A stretch of DNA of 61,792 nucleotides. Source: an uncultured Actinomycetes bacterium (GTDB lineage Bacteria > Actinomycetota > Acidimicrobiia > Acidimicrobiales > RAAP-2). The notes beneath the pieces were generated by a model, which worked only from the letters and a program-made list of their open reading frames with translations, had not been told where the DNA came from and ran no database searches. The stretch lies in the NCBI GenBank assembly GCA_903875425.1, contig CAIQWC010000042.1, forward strand, positions 1 through 61,792. The letters run 5' to 3'. How positions within the stretch are numbered: the stretch's first letter is position 1; each line of letters starts with the position of its first letter. The translations under genes were made by a program, and so were the position numbers. This document shows, in pieces, positions 1 through 8,589 of the stretch.

Positions 1-395
1 AGTTCCCGAGCAAGCTCTTTCACGCGGGCATGAATCTCATCGCGAATCCCGCGCACAATCTCAAACGATGCGCCCGCCGGATCCGTCAACTCCCAGTCAA
101 GGTAGCGCTTGCCGGGATAGTAGGGGCAGGCATCACCACATCCCATGGTCACAATCACATCCGCGTCGAGACCCATTTGTTCCGTGAGCTTCTTCGGTTT
201 ATTGGCCGAGATATCAATACCGATCTCTTGGAGCACTTCAAGGACTGCTGGGTTCAGTTGTTCCCCAGGGGCTGAGCCCGCGGAATAGATCGTAAGCGCA
301 CCCTTGGCTTCACGCTCAAGGAGCGCGGCTGCCATTTGAGAGCGTCCAGCATTGTGAACACAAAGAAAGAGAACAACCGGTGGTGATACCGCCAT
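1..395 (-). CDS. arsC: Arsenate reductase, LMW-phosphatase fold (partial, 3' end outside window)
   Basis: Reduces arsenate to arsenite in the cytoplasm. The frame opens at ATG 395 and runs off the left edge, so about 131 residues are visible. The N-terminus carries the phosphatase P-loop CVHNAGRSQM (Cys12, Arg18), and further on the segment MGCGDACPYYPG supplies two more cysteines, followed by KRYLDWELTDPAG. That combination is typical of the actinobacterial low-molecular-weight-phosphatase-like ArsC proteins that use mycothiol or thioredoxin. It starts 2 bp downstream of the aquaporin stop and shares its orientation, so the two are surely co-transcribed and under the divergent ArsR. Which thiol is the electron donor cannot be read from the sequence. 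Confidence 0.93.
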   Translation of the reverse strand, partial: MAVSPPVVLFLCVHNAGRSQMAAALLEREAKGALTIYSAGSAPGEQLNPAVLEVLQEIGIDISANKPKKLTEQMGLDADVIVTMGCGDACPYYPGKRYLDWELTDPAGASFEIVRGIRDEIHARVKELARE

Positions 396-397
396 CG

Positions 398-1117
398 TCA
401 GTTCCTCATGTCGTGATGTGACGACACGAACAAATCTTGAGCCTCGCGTGAGGTCATACCGGGAAGCAGGAGCCGGATGATAGCGACAGCGAGAGCGGCA
501 CCCACCAATTGAGCAATGATGAAGGCAACAACCGAGCTGGGAGCGATTCCCGCGAACGTATTCGAAAACATGCGTCCAATCGTGATTGCTGGATTCGCAA
601 AACTCGTCGACGAGCAGAAAAAATATGCCGCAGTGATGTAGGCGGCTACCGCCGCTGGAGTAAACGAAGACCGCTCAGTTCTAGCTAAAAGAAATATGAC
701 GAGCAGCAGGCCGAAGGTGGCAACGACTTCAGAAAACAGGTGCGGTCCCGTGGCGCGGTGATGCGTGGAAACCGATATCGTAGCCAAGGAGAACATGACG
801 TTGGCTGCGATAGCCCCACCGACGCAACCCGCAATTTGAGCCGGGACATAGGCCACGACATCACGCCAAGAGATGCCGCCGAAGCTTGCGTCCACGATGC
901 TGACCACCGGATTGAAGTGAGCCCCTGAGATGGAAGCAAACATCAAAATGATCGCGAACAGACCCGCACCTGTCACGATCGCGTTTTCTAGTAATTCAAG
1001 ACCCACATTATTTGGACTCAACTGTTGCGCCGCAATGCCTGAGCCGATGACTACCGCGGCCAACATCGCACTGCCAAGAAATTCAGCAATAAGCCGTCGC
1101 CAGAGCGCAATGCTCAC
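398..1117 (-). CDS. Aquaporin-family channel, AqpS-like, of the ars operon
   Basis: A 239-residue six-helix major intrinsic protein, starting at GTG 1117 with GAGG six bases upstream. The first half-helix motif is NPV (GAHFNPVVS) instead of NPA. The second is NPA (FANPAITIGR), but the residue after it is Ile, where water channels such as AqpZ have the selectivity-filter Arg (NPAR). These substitutions suggest a wider, less selective pore. Position between arsR and arsC matches the known aqpS-arsC arrangement, in which arsenate is reduced by ArsC and arsenite leaves downhill through the channel. No ArsB or Acr3 pump is visible, so this channel is the likely exit route. The arsenite role is inference from context; the MIP fold is clear. 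Confidence 0.9.
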   Translation of the reverse strand: MSIALWRRLIAEFLGSAMLAAVVIGSGIAAQQLSPNNVGLELLENAIVTGAGLFAIILMFASISGAHFNPVVSIVDASFGGISWRDVVAYVPAQIAGCVGGAIAANVMFSLATISVSTHHRATGPHLFSEVVATFGLLLVIFLLARTERSSFTPAAVAAYITAAYFFCSSTSFANPAITIGRMFSNTFAGIAPSSVVAFIIAQLVGAALAVAIIRLLLPGMTSREAQDLFVSSHHDMRN

Positions 1118-1223
1118 AATTCCTCGATTTGGAAACTAGGTACTGTGCGGTGCAGTGACATGAGGCAACCTCAATTCGAAATCAAGTGCGTAGGTGACGT
1201 GACGAGTACGGTTGATCGTTCAT

Positions 1224-1239
1224 ATTGATATCTATCAAT
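1224..1239. promoter_or_regulatory. Putative ArsR operator 1 (perfect inverted repeat)
   Basis: ATTGATA-TC-TATCAAT is a perfect 7-2-7 inverted repeat. It lies in the divergent region between the aquaporin-arsC genes and arsR, just upstream of a consensus -10 hexamer. Form and placement fit an ArsR/SmtB-family operator that would block both promoters. Confidence 0.75.
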
Positions 1240-1242
1240 GAA

Positions 1243-1248
1243 TATAAT
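1243..1248 (+). promoter_or_regulatory. -10 box of the arsR promoter
   Basis: Exact TATAAT immediately after the operator repeat. A -35 candidate TTCATA (1219-1224) lies 18 bp upstream, so the operator fills the spacer, the classic position for steric repression. Confidence 0.6.
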
Positions 1249-1256
1249 GCTGCATT

Positions 1257-1279
1257 CATTGATGATTGTCAATACAATG
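1257..1279. promoter_or_regulatory. Putative ArsR operator 2 (imperfect inverted repeat)
   Basis: Outer arms CATTG (1257-1261) and CAATG (1275-1279) flank an inner ATTG-T-CAAT palindrome. The site lies between the likely transcription start and the arsR start codon. It resembles operator 1 in composition and could be a second ArsR dimer site. Confidence 0.4.
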
Positions 1280-1284
1280 ACAGC

Positions 1285-1623
1285 ATGACTCCTGCTAACA
1301 ACTTCTTCTGTTGTGCGGACTCAGACCCCCACAGCCTCGAAGAGGACCAGGCCGCAGTGCTTTCCAAGGTCTTTAGTGCGCTCGCCGATCCTGTCCGTTT
1401 ACAGATCTATGCATGTATTGCAGCTACGGACGAAATTTGTTCTTGCAATCTTGAAGGGCCTGTTGGCAAGAGTCAGCCGACAATTTCGCACCACACTGCC
1501 AAGCTCGCTTCTGCCGGCTTGATTGTTGGCGAAAAACGAGGTCGATGGATGTGGTGGCGAGTCGTGCCCGGTATGGCCGAAGCTGCACTGAATACGATTC
1601 GTGGGTTCACGCCTTCGCGCTAA
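1285..1623 (+). CDS. arsR: ArsR-family arsenite-responsive repressor
   Basis: A 112-residue winged-helix repressor. ATG 1285 is preferred to an upstream in-frame start because the latter would lie inside the operator. The HTH region reads GKSQPTISHHTAKL. Cysteines form two groups: an adjacent pair near the N-terminus (Cys9-Cys10) and CSC (Cys52, Cys54) at the start of the recognition region. This resembles the Corynebacterium glutamicum ArsR1 site (two adjacent N-terminal cysteines plus one near residue 55 of the other subunit) more than the CVC site of E. coli ArsR. No clear Shine-Dalgarno is visible. It likely represses itself and the divergent aquaporin-arsC pair and is released by As(III). 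Confidence 0.92.
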   Translation: MTPANNFFCCADSDPHSLEEDQAAVLSKVFSALADPVRLQIYACIAATDEICSCNLEGPVGKSQPTISHHTAKLASAGLIVGEKRGRWMWWRVVPGMAEAALNTIRGFTPSR

Positions 1624-2045
1624 CGCCCATTCAGTCGATAGCACGTTGGAAGCGGTGCGGAATTTCAACCTTGCTTCTTGATCATCCCATCGCGTAAGAC
1701 GTATCTGCGGATTGGCCTTTGCCTTCAGCTCGATGTATCTATGTACAAAACTTCGGCAGTTATTGACAGTTCCGACCTGGCCAAAGTACCAATAACGGAA
1801 GGACGCGAGCGGCTGGCTGAAATGGTCGACATCGCGAGGAGCGAGGTATTTGAAATATGGGTCGTATGCGAACGCCCGAGCTCCGCTCAACTCATGCGAG
1901 ATGGCGCCTTGCTTGTCCAAGGATGTTGAGGGAACGAGAATTCCGAAGAGGTGGAAGATCACAGCGGTGGGCACTGCGCCGACCTAAGGGGATTCACCCC
2001 ATGTGGCAACGACGGCGTCACCTGTAAGAACAGAGGCAAAGGATC
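1624..2045. other. 422 bp gap with no gene I can support
   Basis: Between arsR and the convergent GNAT gene. The minus strand is open from 1974 through the gap and on into arsR antisense (191 codons), and a shorter plus-strand frame runs 1678-1929. Neither has a convincing start, a ribosome binding site or a motif I recognise. The minus frame is rich in aromatic and basic residues and could be a decayed mobile-element fragment next to the arsenic genes, but I cannot name a family. No inverted repeats or target duplications were found at its edges. Confidence 0.5.
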
Positions 2046-2486
2046 TCAGCACTCCAATGAAAACCTATAAACATTAGTAATGCGTTGCTTCATGCCACAT
2101 CGAACATAAAGGCGATTCGCTGCTTCACGGGTTGGGTTGGACGTGAGATCCACCGTTCGAGCACCTGCGTGCCTAGCGTGCTCCAACGCAGCGGCTACGA
2201 GAGCTTCTCCGGCACCTTGACCACGCACCACCTCATCCACGACAACGTCTTCAATCCATCCTCGGATGCCAGTCGGTGCTTGAAAGACCGCCAAGGTCAG
2301 CATGCCCACAATGGATCCATCGTCAGCTTTCGCCACAAACATCGTGGTGGCATCATGGTGCACGATGGTCTCGATGTCTTGAGCGCTGGGAGGTCGGGCT
2401 GATTTTGAAAGCTGTGGTAGCAGCCGCTGCACTGCGTCAATAAAATGCTCATCCGCAGTATCGACTACCTCAATCACAACACTCAC
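2046..2486 (-). CDS. GNAT-family N-acetyltransferase
   Basis: A 146-residue single-domain GCN5-related acetyltransferase. The acetyl-CoA pyrophosphate loop is visible as the stretch VVRGQGAGEALV at about residues 86-97, after the strand IEDVVVD, and the C-terminal half has the family pattern of conserved ANRLYVRCGM. Starts at GTG 2486 with GAGGAG seven bases upstream. The start overlaps the stop of the NUDIX gene by 4 bp, so the two are translationally coupled. The acceptor substrate cannot be predicted. Confidence 0.85.
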   Translation of the reverse strand: MSVVIEVVDTADEHFIDAVQRLLPQLSKSARPPSAQDIETIVHHDATTMFVAKADDGSIVGMLTLAVFQAPTGIRGWIEDVVVDEVVRGQGAGEALVAAALEHARHAGARTVDLTSNPTREAANRLYVRCGMKQRITNVYRFSLEC

Positions 2487-3190
2487 GAATTTTCTCCTCG
2501 CCAGACTGGGCCCCGAATCGCGTCGTAGGCAGTGTCAAGGTACTCGCCCTTGATCGCCGCCTCAGCGATAGCCCGCCAGCGCTCTACGCCAAAGACCATC
2601 CCGGGTAGTTGATCAAGGGAATACCAACCAAGGTCCAGTACTTCAAGGGGATGAGGATTCAAGTTCCCCCCCACCGCCTTGCAGTGGAAGAGAAGCGAGT
2701 AGAGCGGGATGCGACTCGTCCCCAAGCGGAACCCGTCAAAGACACCGATAATACGAATCGGTTCAACGATAATCCCGGTTTCTTCTTCGACTTCCTTCTT
2801 AATTACCTCAGCTGCTGAGTAACCGACATCGCACCAACCCGTTGGGTATAACCAGTTCCCTGAATCACTGCGCTGGATCATCAGGAGTTGTCCCTCGTCG
2901 TTGGTGACGATTGCGCCAACAGCCACTTTGGGCGTTTGGTATCCAGGGACGCCGGGGCGAATAGTCTTCATCCATTCCTCAACCAAACCTTCGGCGTCTT
3001 CTTGGTTCGCTTCGCCATTAATCGACGCCTTGATATCAGCAGCTACTTTGAGAACCTCATCAAAGCGCTCTTGCTCATACTGGTTTTGCGTAAAGGCTAA
3101 GCCCGTTCGGGCAGTGCCTGCCAAGGTCTCCGCCCAGCGAAGAAGGACTCGTTCGGGGATTACGTGTTCCACAGGATCGAACGCTAGCAA
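2483..3190 (-). CDS. NUDIX hydrolase with N-terminal Nudix_N domain
   Basis: About 235 residues. The N-terminal ~65 residues (LLRWAETLAGTARTGLAFT and following) match the Nudix_N helical domain that precedes the catalytic domain in a family of hydrolases acting on nucleoside diphosphates linked to another moiety. The NUDIX box reads GWCDVGYSAAEVIKKEVEEE followed by TG: it keeps the KEVEEETG metal-binding core but lacks the first Glu, which is usual for this subfamily. The chosen start is TTG 3190 and is uncertain; GTG 3172 is an alternative. Coupled to the downstream GNAT gene. Substrate unknown. Confidence 0.85.
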   Translation of the reverse strand: MLAFDPVEHVIPERVLLRWAETLAGTARTGLAFTQNQYEQERFDEVLKVAADIKASINGEANQEDAEGLVEEWMKTIRPGVPGYQTPKVAVGAIVTNDEGQLLMIQRSDSGNWLYPTGWCDVGYSAAEVIKKEVEEETGIIVEPIRIIGVFDGFRLGTSRIPLYSLLFHCKAVGGNLNPHPLEVLDLGWYSLDQLPGMVFGVERWRAIAEAAIKGEYLDTAYDAIRGPVWRGENS

Positions 3191-3284
3191 CCGTCACCCA
3201 TCCATGCCGCCTGATCTGCCAATATTCGAAAGAGTTTCTCTTTAGTTGGCAAACGGCGAAGGGAGGGTACGAAGCTGAGAGGAA

Positions 3285-3533
3285 TTAGCTTTCGAGAACG
3301 TCACCGAGGAGATCAACTTCGATCCCCTCACCACGCAGCCATGCAACCGCCGCGTCGATCTGGCTTCGCTCACCGTCGAGTTCACAGACGATCCAGCCGG
3401 CAGTATCGGTAATGTCCGCCCGGCGAATGTCCGGGTCAACGTTGAACTCGCGAACAATGTGAGCCAACATAGGTTTACGTACCAAGGACTCAGGGAAGGT
3501 TAACTTCACGCGACTGCGGCTCGTCTCTGGCAT
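3285..3533 (-). CDS. NIL-domain protein
   Basis: An 82-residue ferredoxin-like fold NIL domain, the domain otherwise found at the C-terminus of the methionine ABC ATPase MetN. VKLTFPESLVRKPMLAHIV and GWIVCELDGE are the typical strand-helix and second-strand segments. ATG 3533 is chosen; a TTG two codons upstream is also open. No [4Fe-4S] ferredoxin cysteines follow, unlike the NIL-ferredoxin fusions. It lies 9 bp downstream of the LarE-like gene in the same orientation. Stand-alone NIL proteins often accompany sulfur-transfer genes, which fits this neighbour; the exact role is unknown. Confidence 0.8.
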   Translation of the reverse strand: MPETSRSRVKLTFPESLVRKPMLAHIVREFNVDPDIRRADITDTAGWIVCELDGERSQIDAAVAWLRGEGIEVDLLGDVLES

Positions 3534-3542
3534 AGTCAAATC

Positions 3543-4331
3543 CTACTTGAGCAACTCGTTCAAAGCACCCGAACGCAGTCCAGCCAGGTCAAGCGTCACG
3601 TACCTGTATCCAGCGGCTTTCACAGCTTCGACGATGGCTTCACGCTGGGCAAGTACCGATTCCATAGAGAGAACCGGTACTGAAACCACGGCGACCGGGT
3701 GGTGGTGGCGCACCCGAAGTTCACGAAAGCCGAGGTTTCGAAGGGCTGCTTCGGCCAATTCGACCTCAGCTAAGGCTCGAAGTGTGACGGGGGTTCCATA
3801 GGGAACTCGTGAAGCTAGACAAGGAGATGAGGGCTTATCCGCGGTCGGGAGACCGAGTTCTCGAGACGCTTGGCGAATAGCTTCCTTGCTGATCCCTAAT
3901 TCAACAAGCGGGAACCGAGCTCCCTGCTCCTTCGCTGCAGCTTGGCCTGGGCGATGATCGCTGAGATCATCAGTATTGACACCCAGCAGTACCGTCGCAG
4001 ATCGTTGTCTGGCAATGGGAATAAGGGAATCCATGAGGTGCGTCTTACACCACGCACAACGATCAGCCCCGTTGGCACGGTATCGAGGATCCTCTAATTC
4101 ATGGGTAGTCACTACTTTGTGGTGTAGCGAGAGAGTAGTAGCGAGCGCTACGGCTTCTTCTCGTTCATGTCCCGACAGCGACGCTGAAACTGCGGTGACG
4201 CTCAACGCGTTATCGCCGAGCGCCAGGTGGGCCACATGGGCCAAAAAGGTTGAGTCGACGCCGCCCGAAAAGGCGACCACCACCGGTCCCATCTCGCTGA
4301 GGTGATCACTGAGTTGATCAACGATGGTCAT
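3543..4331 (-). CDS. larE: LarE-type ATP-dependent sacrificial sulfur transferase
   Basis: A 262-residue PP-loop ATPase. The pyrophosphate-binding loop SGGVDS is at residues 22-27. Cys92 and Cys95 occur in CAWC, and Cys171 in the signature SSPCLASRVPYG. In Lactobacillus LarE the Cys of that signature donates its sulfur to the nickel-pincer cofactor precursor, whereas LarE proteins with three cysteines are thought to use an iron-sulfur cluster instead. This protein has three candidate cysteines, so the cluster type is possible. No larB, larC or lactate racemase gene is in the window, so the substrate may be another sulfur acceptor. It abuts hemQ upstream and the NIL protein downstream. Confidence 0.82.
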   Translation of the reverse strand: MTIVDQLSDHLSEMGPVVVAFSGGVDSTFLAHVAHLALGDNALSVTAVSASLSGHEREEAVALATTLSLHHKVVTTHELEDPRYRANGADRCAWCKTHLMDSLIPIARQRSATVLLGVNTDDLSDHRPGQAAAKEQGARFPLVELGISKEAIRQASRELGLPTADKPSSPCLASRVPYGTPVTLRALAEVELAEAALRNLGFRELRVRHHHPVAVVSVPVLSMESVLAQREAIVEAVKAAGYRYVTLDLAGLRSGALNELLK

Positions 4332-5027
4332 TTAGGACGCGACAGTTCCTAGTACGTCAGCAACAGATCCAACGATGCCAGTGTAGAAGGGGCCAAATTC
4401 TGCATAAAGCGTGGAAGCTTCGTCAAAGCGCATGGTGTACACGCACTCCTTTACGTCATCGGGATGTACACCAAAGAGCGTGACGCCCCACTCCCAGTCA
4501 TCAAGGCCCGTCGAGCCGGTGACAACTTGGATGATCCGGCCGTGGAACTCACGACCCGACTTGCCGTGGTCGCGCATGAGGGCTTTACGCTCCTCAAAGG
4601 GAAGTGAGTACCAGTTATTGACTTCGCCACGTCGCTTAGACATGGGATAGAAGCAAAAGGCCCGCATACCCTCGGGTGGAACCTGCGGGTGAAGCCTCGC
4701 CTCTAAGACTTTTTCGGGCGTACCCTCGGCATACTCAGAGACTTCCGTCAAACTCACATAGGACTCAACGACTTCAAGGCCGGCAGTTTGCAAGCCAGTT
4801 TGAAGGCGTCGCAGATCCCAAAGGTCCTCCGATAAGGCCATGACGCAAAGATCAGCCTTGTGGCCGACGATCGCCGCAAAGACTACTTGGCAGCCCGCGG
4901 CAGTCGCGGTAGCAACCGCGGCCTCAACCTCGTGGATGTCCGTACCCAAACCGGGCTTCATAAACAAGTGGACGACATTCCAACCCGTTGCTGGCTTCAG
5001 GGGCTCGGTGTTCGGTGCTGCGCTCAT
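4332..5027 (-). CDS. hemQ: Coproheme decarboxylase (HemQ/ChdC), chlorite dismutase family
   Basis: A 231-residue protein. It performs the last step of the coproporphyrin-dependent haem pathway of Gram-positive bacteria, decarboxylating coproheme III to haem b with peroxide. The radical-forming Tyr is Tyr140 in NNWYSLPFEERK. The following MRDHGKSGR carries the proximal haem His154. The region lacks the Arg environment of true chlorite dismutases, supporting HemQ. No other haem genes are adjacent. The larE ATG follows directly after its stop, so the two form an operon. Confidence 0.9.
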   Translation of the reverse strand: MSAAPNTEPLKPATGWNVVHLFMKPGLGTDIHEVEAAVATATAAGCQVVFAAIVGHKADLCVMALSEDLWDLRRLQTGLQTAGLEVVESYVSLTEVSEYAEGTPEKVLEARLHPQVPPEGMRAFCFYPMSKRRGEVNNWYSLPFEERKALMRDHGKSGREFHGRIIQVVTGSTGLDDWEWGVTLFGVHPDDVKECVYTMRFDEASTLYAEFGPFYTGIVGSVADVLGTVAS

Positions 5028-5067
5028 ACCTTCATGCTAGGGCGAAGTAGGTACGACCCACTCAGAC

Positions 5068-6441
5068 CTACCCAACGCTTGGAATCGTTGCGAGACCCGC
5101 CGCAAAGCGCTCATCGCTGATTGCCTCGTCCATCATCGTGCCAGCTAGGTAACTCTCATAGGCCGCTAGGTCAAAGTGCCCGTGCCCACACAGCGCCGTC
5201 AAGATAACGGTTGCCTCGCCTGACTCCTTAGCCTTCTTTGCTTCGCGGATCGCCGCTGCCAAAGCGTGGGTCGGCTCAGGAGCCGGCACAATGCCTTCGG
5301 TGCGAGCGAACTGCAAACCAGCTGCGAAGCACTCGGTCTGGGGCACATCAATAGCCTCAATGAGGCCTAACTCGTAGATGTGGCTGATCAACGGCGACAT
5401 ACCGTGGTAGCGAAGACCACCGGCGTGGATCGGGTCGGGAATGAAATCGTGGCCCAAGGTATGCATCTTCATCAAAGGAGTGAGCCCTGCGGTATCGCCA
5501 AAGTCGTAGGCGTACACGCCACGAGTGAGTGACGGGCACGACGTCGGTTCAACGGCGCGAATGGTGGGACTCATGTTTCCAGCCAACTTCTCTCTCAAGA
5601 AGGGGAAGGAGAGGCCGGCAAAGTTAGAACCACCACCCGTACAACCAACAATGACATCGGGAGCCGGCTCGCCAGCTTTTTGCAGTTGCAAAATCGCCTC
5701 TTCCCCGATAATCGTCTGATGCATCAACACGTGGTTCAATACAGAGCCCAAGGCGTAGCGAACCTCAGGATCTTGTGCCGCAACTTCCACCGCTTCAGAG
5801 ATAGCGATACCAAGAGAGCCAGGGCTATTTGGATCCGCAGCCAAAATCGCCCGACCCGACTCTGTTAACGCTGACGGGCTGCGGTGAATGGTTCCACCAA
5901 AGGTTTCGATCATGAGACGACGGAAAGGCTTGGCGTCATAGCTGGCAGCCACCTGCCACACTTCAGCGTCAAGGCCAAAGAGGGCGCAGGCGAAAGCCAA
6001 TGCGGTTCCCCACTGACCAGCACCTGTTTCCGTCGTGAGCTTTTTAATCCCAGCCTTAGCGTTGTAATAGGCCTGAGGCACCGCAGTGTTCGGTTTGTGA
6101 CTACCAGCTGGGCTTCCACCTTCGTACTTGTAGTAGATGTGTGCGGGCGTGTCGAGTGCTTTCTCGAGACGGTGTGCGCGGAATAGTGGCGTCGGCCTCC
6201 ACTGGCGGTACACGTCAAGGACGGCCCCGGGAATGTCGATGTAGCGATCCATCGACACTTCTTGCAAGATGAGGTCCATGGGGAACAGCGGGGCAAAGTC
6301 TTCTGGGCCAGCTGGTTGCAAGGTGCCCGGGTGAAGAGCAGGCGGCGGAGGGCTTGGGAGATCCGGCACCAGGTTGTACCACTGCGTCGGCATCTCAGAT
6401 TCGTCCAAGGTGAACTTGTGTTGGTTAACGGTCTCGTCCAT
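5068..6441 (-). CDS. trpB2: Tryptophan synthase beta chain-like protein, TrpB2 type
   Basis: A 457-residue PLP enzyme of fold type II. The TrpB2 subgroup is shown by the long N-terminal extension (residues 1-80, with [11 protein letters not shown]) and the PLP lysine motif [11 protein letters not shown]. The phosphate-binding glycine loop is [14 protein letters not shown] 6441 is chosen because GGGAGGG lies eight bases upstream; an upstream in-frame start lacks this. TrpB2 enzymes convert indole and serine to tryptophan and usually work without TrpA. No trpA or other trp gene is nearby, so indole salvage or serine deamination is the likely role. Confidence 0.9.
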   Translation of the reverse strand: MDETVNQHKFTLDESEMPTQWYNLVPDLPSPPPPALHPGTLQPAGPEDFAPLFPMDLILQEVSMDRYIDIPGAVLDVYRQWRPTPLFRAHRLEKALDTPAHIYYKYEGGSPAGSHKPNTAVPQAYYNAKAGIKKLTTETGAGQWGTALAFACALFGLDAEVWQVAASYDAKPFRRLMIETFGGTIHRSPSALTESGRAILAADPNSPGSLGIAISEAVEVAAQDPEVRYALGSVLNHVLMHQTIIGEEAILQLQKAGEPAPDVIVGCTGGGSNFAGLSFPFLREKLAGNMSPTIRAVEPTSCPSLTRGVYAYDFGDTAGLTPLMKMHTLGHDFIPDPIHAGGLRYHGMSPLISHIYELGLIEAIDVPQTECFAAGLQFARTEGIVPAPEPTHALAAAIREAKKAKESGEATVILTALCGHGHFDLAAYESYLAGTMMDEAISDERFAAGLATIPSVG

Positions 6442-6502
6442 GGCGGCCCTCCCTCGTAGCGCTGTGGATAACCTAGCCAAAAGTTAGGTCCGTGAAAAGT
6501 CC

Positions 6503-6528
6503 AAGGGCGACCCATCAGGGTCGCCCTT
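6503..6528 (-). terminator. Intrinsic terminator downstream of groEL
   Basis: A perfect 11-bp stem, AAGGGCGACCC / GGGTCGCCCTT with a 4-nt loop, lies 36 bp past the groEL stop. On the minus strand it is followed by GGACTTTTC. It would isolate groEL from trpB2. Confidence 0.8.
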
Positions 6529-6563
6529 AGCCTTCGTTCTCTGGCCCCACAGGAGCCGACGGA

Positions 6564-8195
<1,632 letters not shown>

Positions 8196-8225
8196 TTAGG
8201 GGTGGGATTTGTGTACCTTCCCAGA

Positions 8226-8252
8226 TTAGCACTCCCTAAGGCAGAGTGCTAG
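8226..8252. promoter_or_regulatory. CIRCE operator (HrcA binding site) of groEL
   Basis: TTAGCACTC - N9 - GAGTGCTAG matches the CIRCE consensus TTAGCACTC-N9-GAGTGCTAA at all but the last base. It sits 43 bp upstream of the groEL ATG. HrcA should repress groEL here and release it on heat shock. Confidence 0.95.
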
Positions 8253-8266
8253 CAGACGCTTAAGTG

Positions 8267-8275
8267 GAGTGCTAG
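8267..8275. promoter_or_regulatory. Extra CIRCE half-site
   Basis: GAGTGCTAG recurs 23 bp beyond the same arm of the full CIRCE, four bases before the stop codon of the MoaD-like gene. No left arm accompanies it. It may be a remnant of a duplicated operator or an auxiliary HrcA contact. Confidence 0.45.
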
Positions 8276-8278
8276 AAC

Positions 8279-8554
8279 TCAGCCCCCAGCAACGGCGGGA
8301 ACAATGGAAATCACCTGACCGTCGGCTACGGGCGTATCAAGGCCTTGGAGGAAGCGAATGTCCTCATCCGCCAAGAAAACGTTGACGAAACGGCGTAGTT
8401 GCCCATCAGCGTCAAAGATGCGCTCGGCGAAGCCCTGGTGGGCCCTTTCAAGGCCAGCGAGGGCTGACGCGACCGTAGTTGCCTCGACATTGAGCTCGCC
8501 GGTACCACCGGTAAGTTGGCGAAGTTGGGTAGGGATTCGAATAGTGACTGCCAT
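8279..8554 (-). CDS. MoaD/ThiS-family sulfur carrier protein
   Basis: A 91-residue beta-grasp protein ending in Ala-Gly-Gly; the terminal Gly-Gly is the site of adenylation and thiocarboxylation. N-terminal strand VTIRIPTQLRQLTGG and the segment VNVFLADEDIRFLQGLDTPV fit the CysO/MoaD group. It lies 35 bp downstream of threonine synthase. In Mycobacterium CysO works with the serine-phosphate sulfhydrylase CysM. Here the neighbour is a different PLP enzyme, so a role in cysteine or methionine synthesis is possible but unproven. Confidence 0.85.
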   Translation of the reverse strand: MAVTIRIPTQLRQLTGGTGELNVEATTVASALAGLERAHQGFAERIFDADGQLRRFVNVFLADEDIRFLQGLDTPVADGQVISIVPAVAGG

Positions 8555-8589
8555 GGGATGCTCCTCCTCGGATCGTTCAGGCTACCGGC

